Shown here piece by piece: positions 15,650-16,892 of a stretch of DNA of 16,892 bases. Below the pieces are notes generated by a model. That model saw only the letters and a program-made list of their open reading frames with translations. It was not told the origin of the DNA and ran no database searches. Source of the stretch: CAZNMF01 sp035547155 (GTDB taxonomy: Bacteria > Acidobacteriota > Vicinamibacteria > Vicinamibacterales > SCN-69-37); assembly GCA_035547155.1 (NCBI GenBank), contig DASZVJ010000100.1, positions 1 to 16,892 on the forward strand, written 5' to 3'. A program made the translations under genes and the position numbers. Position 1 is the first letter of the stretch; every line of letters begins with the position of its first letter.

Positions 15650-16892
15650 CGCCGCGCGAGCCCGCAACGAGCCGCGCTCGTCCGCGCGCACGGCCGGCTG
15701 CCGCAAAGGCGCGGCCGCAGACGTTCTCGATTCGCGCCGGCGATCCGGAACGTCTGGGCGCGCACTGGACCGGTGCCGGCACGACGTTCGCCGTCTACTC
15801 GTCCGTCGCGTCGAAAGTCGAGCTCTGTCTCTTCCTCGACGGCCGTGAAGCGCGCGCGCCGCTGCCGATGCGCACGCGTCACGTCTGGCATGGCTTCGTC
15901 GAAGGCATCGGTCCGGGCGTCGAGTACGGCTTTCGTGTGTATGGCCCGTGGCAGCCGGACGCCGGTCTGCGATGCAACCCGAACAAGCTGCTGCTCGATC
16001 CGTACGCCCGTTACGTGCGCGGCGACGAGGTGCCGGGCACGGCTCCGCTGCCGTACGTGCCGGGCGAGAGTCAGGAGATGTCGAACGAAGACAGCGCCGG
16101 CGCTGTTCCTCGCGGCGTCATCGCCGACGAGACCTTCGACTGGGGCGACGACCGATTGCCCGATCGCGCGTGGACCGATACCGTGATCTACGAAGCCCAC
16201 GTGAAGGGCTTCTCCCAGCAGCACCCGGACATTCCGCCGGAGCTGCGCGGCACGTACGCCGCGCTCGCCCATCCGGCGTCGATCGAGCACTTTCACGCCA
16301 TCGGCGTCACGGCCATCGAGCTCCTGCCCGTGCACGCGTTCGTGCACGACGCGCTGCTCATCGCGCGCGGCCTGCGCAACTACTGGGGCTACAACTCGAT
16401 CGGCTTCTTTGCGCCGCACGCGGCGTACGCGTCCGACGCCGGCCGCGGCGATCCCGTGCGCGAGTTCAAGACGATGGTCAAGGCGCTGCACGCGGCGGGC
16501 CTCGAAGTGCTGCTCGACGTGGTCTACAACCACACCGCGGAAGGCAATCATCTCGGCCCGATGATCTCGATGCGCGGTCTCGACAATCAGGCGTACTACC
16601 GCCTGGTCGACGGCGATCCGCAGCACTACATGGACTACACGGGCACGGGCAACAGCCTGAACGTCCGGCACCCGCAGACGCTTCGCCTGATCCTCGATTC
16701 GTTGCGCTACTGGGTCACCGAGATGCACGTCGACGGCTTCCGTTTCGATCTCGCGGTGACGCTGGGCCGCGCGAACGGCCACTTCGATGGCTGGTCGTCG
16801 TTCTTCGCGGCCGTGCAACAGGATCCCGTGCTGCGCCGCGTGAAGCTCATCGCCGAGCCGTGGGATCTCGGCGACGACGGCTATCGCCTCGG
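15646..16892 (+). CDS. glgX: Glycogen debranching enzyme GlgX, C-terminus beyond window
   Basis: An open frame from GTG at 15646 to the window edge, 415 residues so far, with no stop. After a Pro/Arg/Ala-rich start comes a CBM48-type N-terminal beta domain (LGAHWTGAGTTFAVYSSVASKVEL). The GH13 catalytic barrel follows, with VTAIELLPVHAF, RNYWGYNSIGFFAP and DVVYNHTAEGN. The nucleophile is Asp about 368 in VDGFRFDLAV and the acid/base is Glu about 404 in LIAEPWDLG. These are the signatures of GlgX/isoamylase-type enzymes (GH13_11), which hydrolyse alpha-1,6 branches of glycogen limit dextrins. The GTG overlaps the regulator stop (GTGA, 15646-15649), implying co-transcription and coupling. ATG at 15607 in the same frame is an alternative start inside the regulator gene. 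The third catalytic Asp and the C-terminal domain lie outside the window. Confidence 0.93.

Overview
This is 16.9 kb of GC-rich chromosomal DNA with tightly packed genes and short spacers. Gene content points to a diderm bacterium: a TamA/TamB outer-membrane module, sigma-54 response regulators, and small YtxH and lmo0937-type envelope proteins. The mix looks most like Acidobacteriota, class Vicinamibacteria. That placement is an inference from gene style and GC content, not from a marker gene.

Left block (1-3394, all minus strand). From upstream to downstream it holds an lmo0937-type mini membrane protein, a one-helix membrane protein overlapping a YtxH-like protein, a Ser-rich secreted protein, a membrane-anchored short-chain dehydrogenase, and a hypothetical helical protein cut by the window edge. 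The spacers contain terminator-like hairpins, a 15-nt palindrome and weak sigma-54-like boxes.

Regulatory pair (3569-5745, plus). A small, apparently soluble and degenerate histidine kinase overlaps by four bases (ATGA) the first of two NtrC-class sigma-54 response regulators. Cytidylate kinase (minus) converges on that regulator. A membrane-anchored alpha/beta hydrolase (plus) diverges from cytidylate kinase.

Envelope block (7614-13893). A 131-bp nested palindromic element separates the hydrolase from tamB. tamB (1411 aa) and tamA (630 aa) form a minus-strand operon with a 7-bp gap.

Right block (13894-16892). A 244-bp divergent spacer precedes a second sigma-54 response regulator, about 77% identical to the first over residues 1-390 (hand count). 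The spacer contains an excellent sigma-54 promoter match pointing at this regulator. Because the site is nearly palindromic, it also gives a weaker sigma-54 match pointing at tamA. A glycogen debranching enzyme (GlgX) follows with a GTGA overlap and runs off the window.

The most unusual feature is the pair of near-identical sigma-54 activators on either side of the tamAB block, sharing an identical DNA-recognition helix. One is coupled to a degenerate kinase. The other sits behind its own apparent sigma-54 promoter and is coupled to a glycogen enzyme. This suggests a local two-regulator circuit linking envelope biogenesis and stress with storage carbohydrate. The circuit is inference; the genes and motifs are visible.
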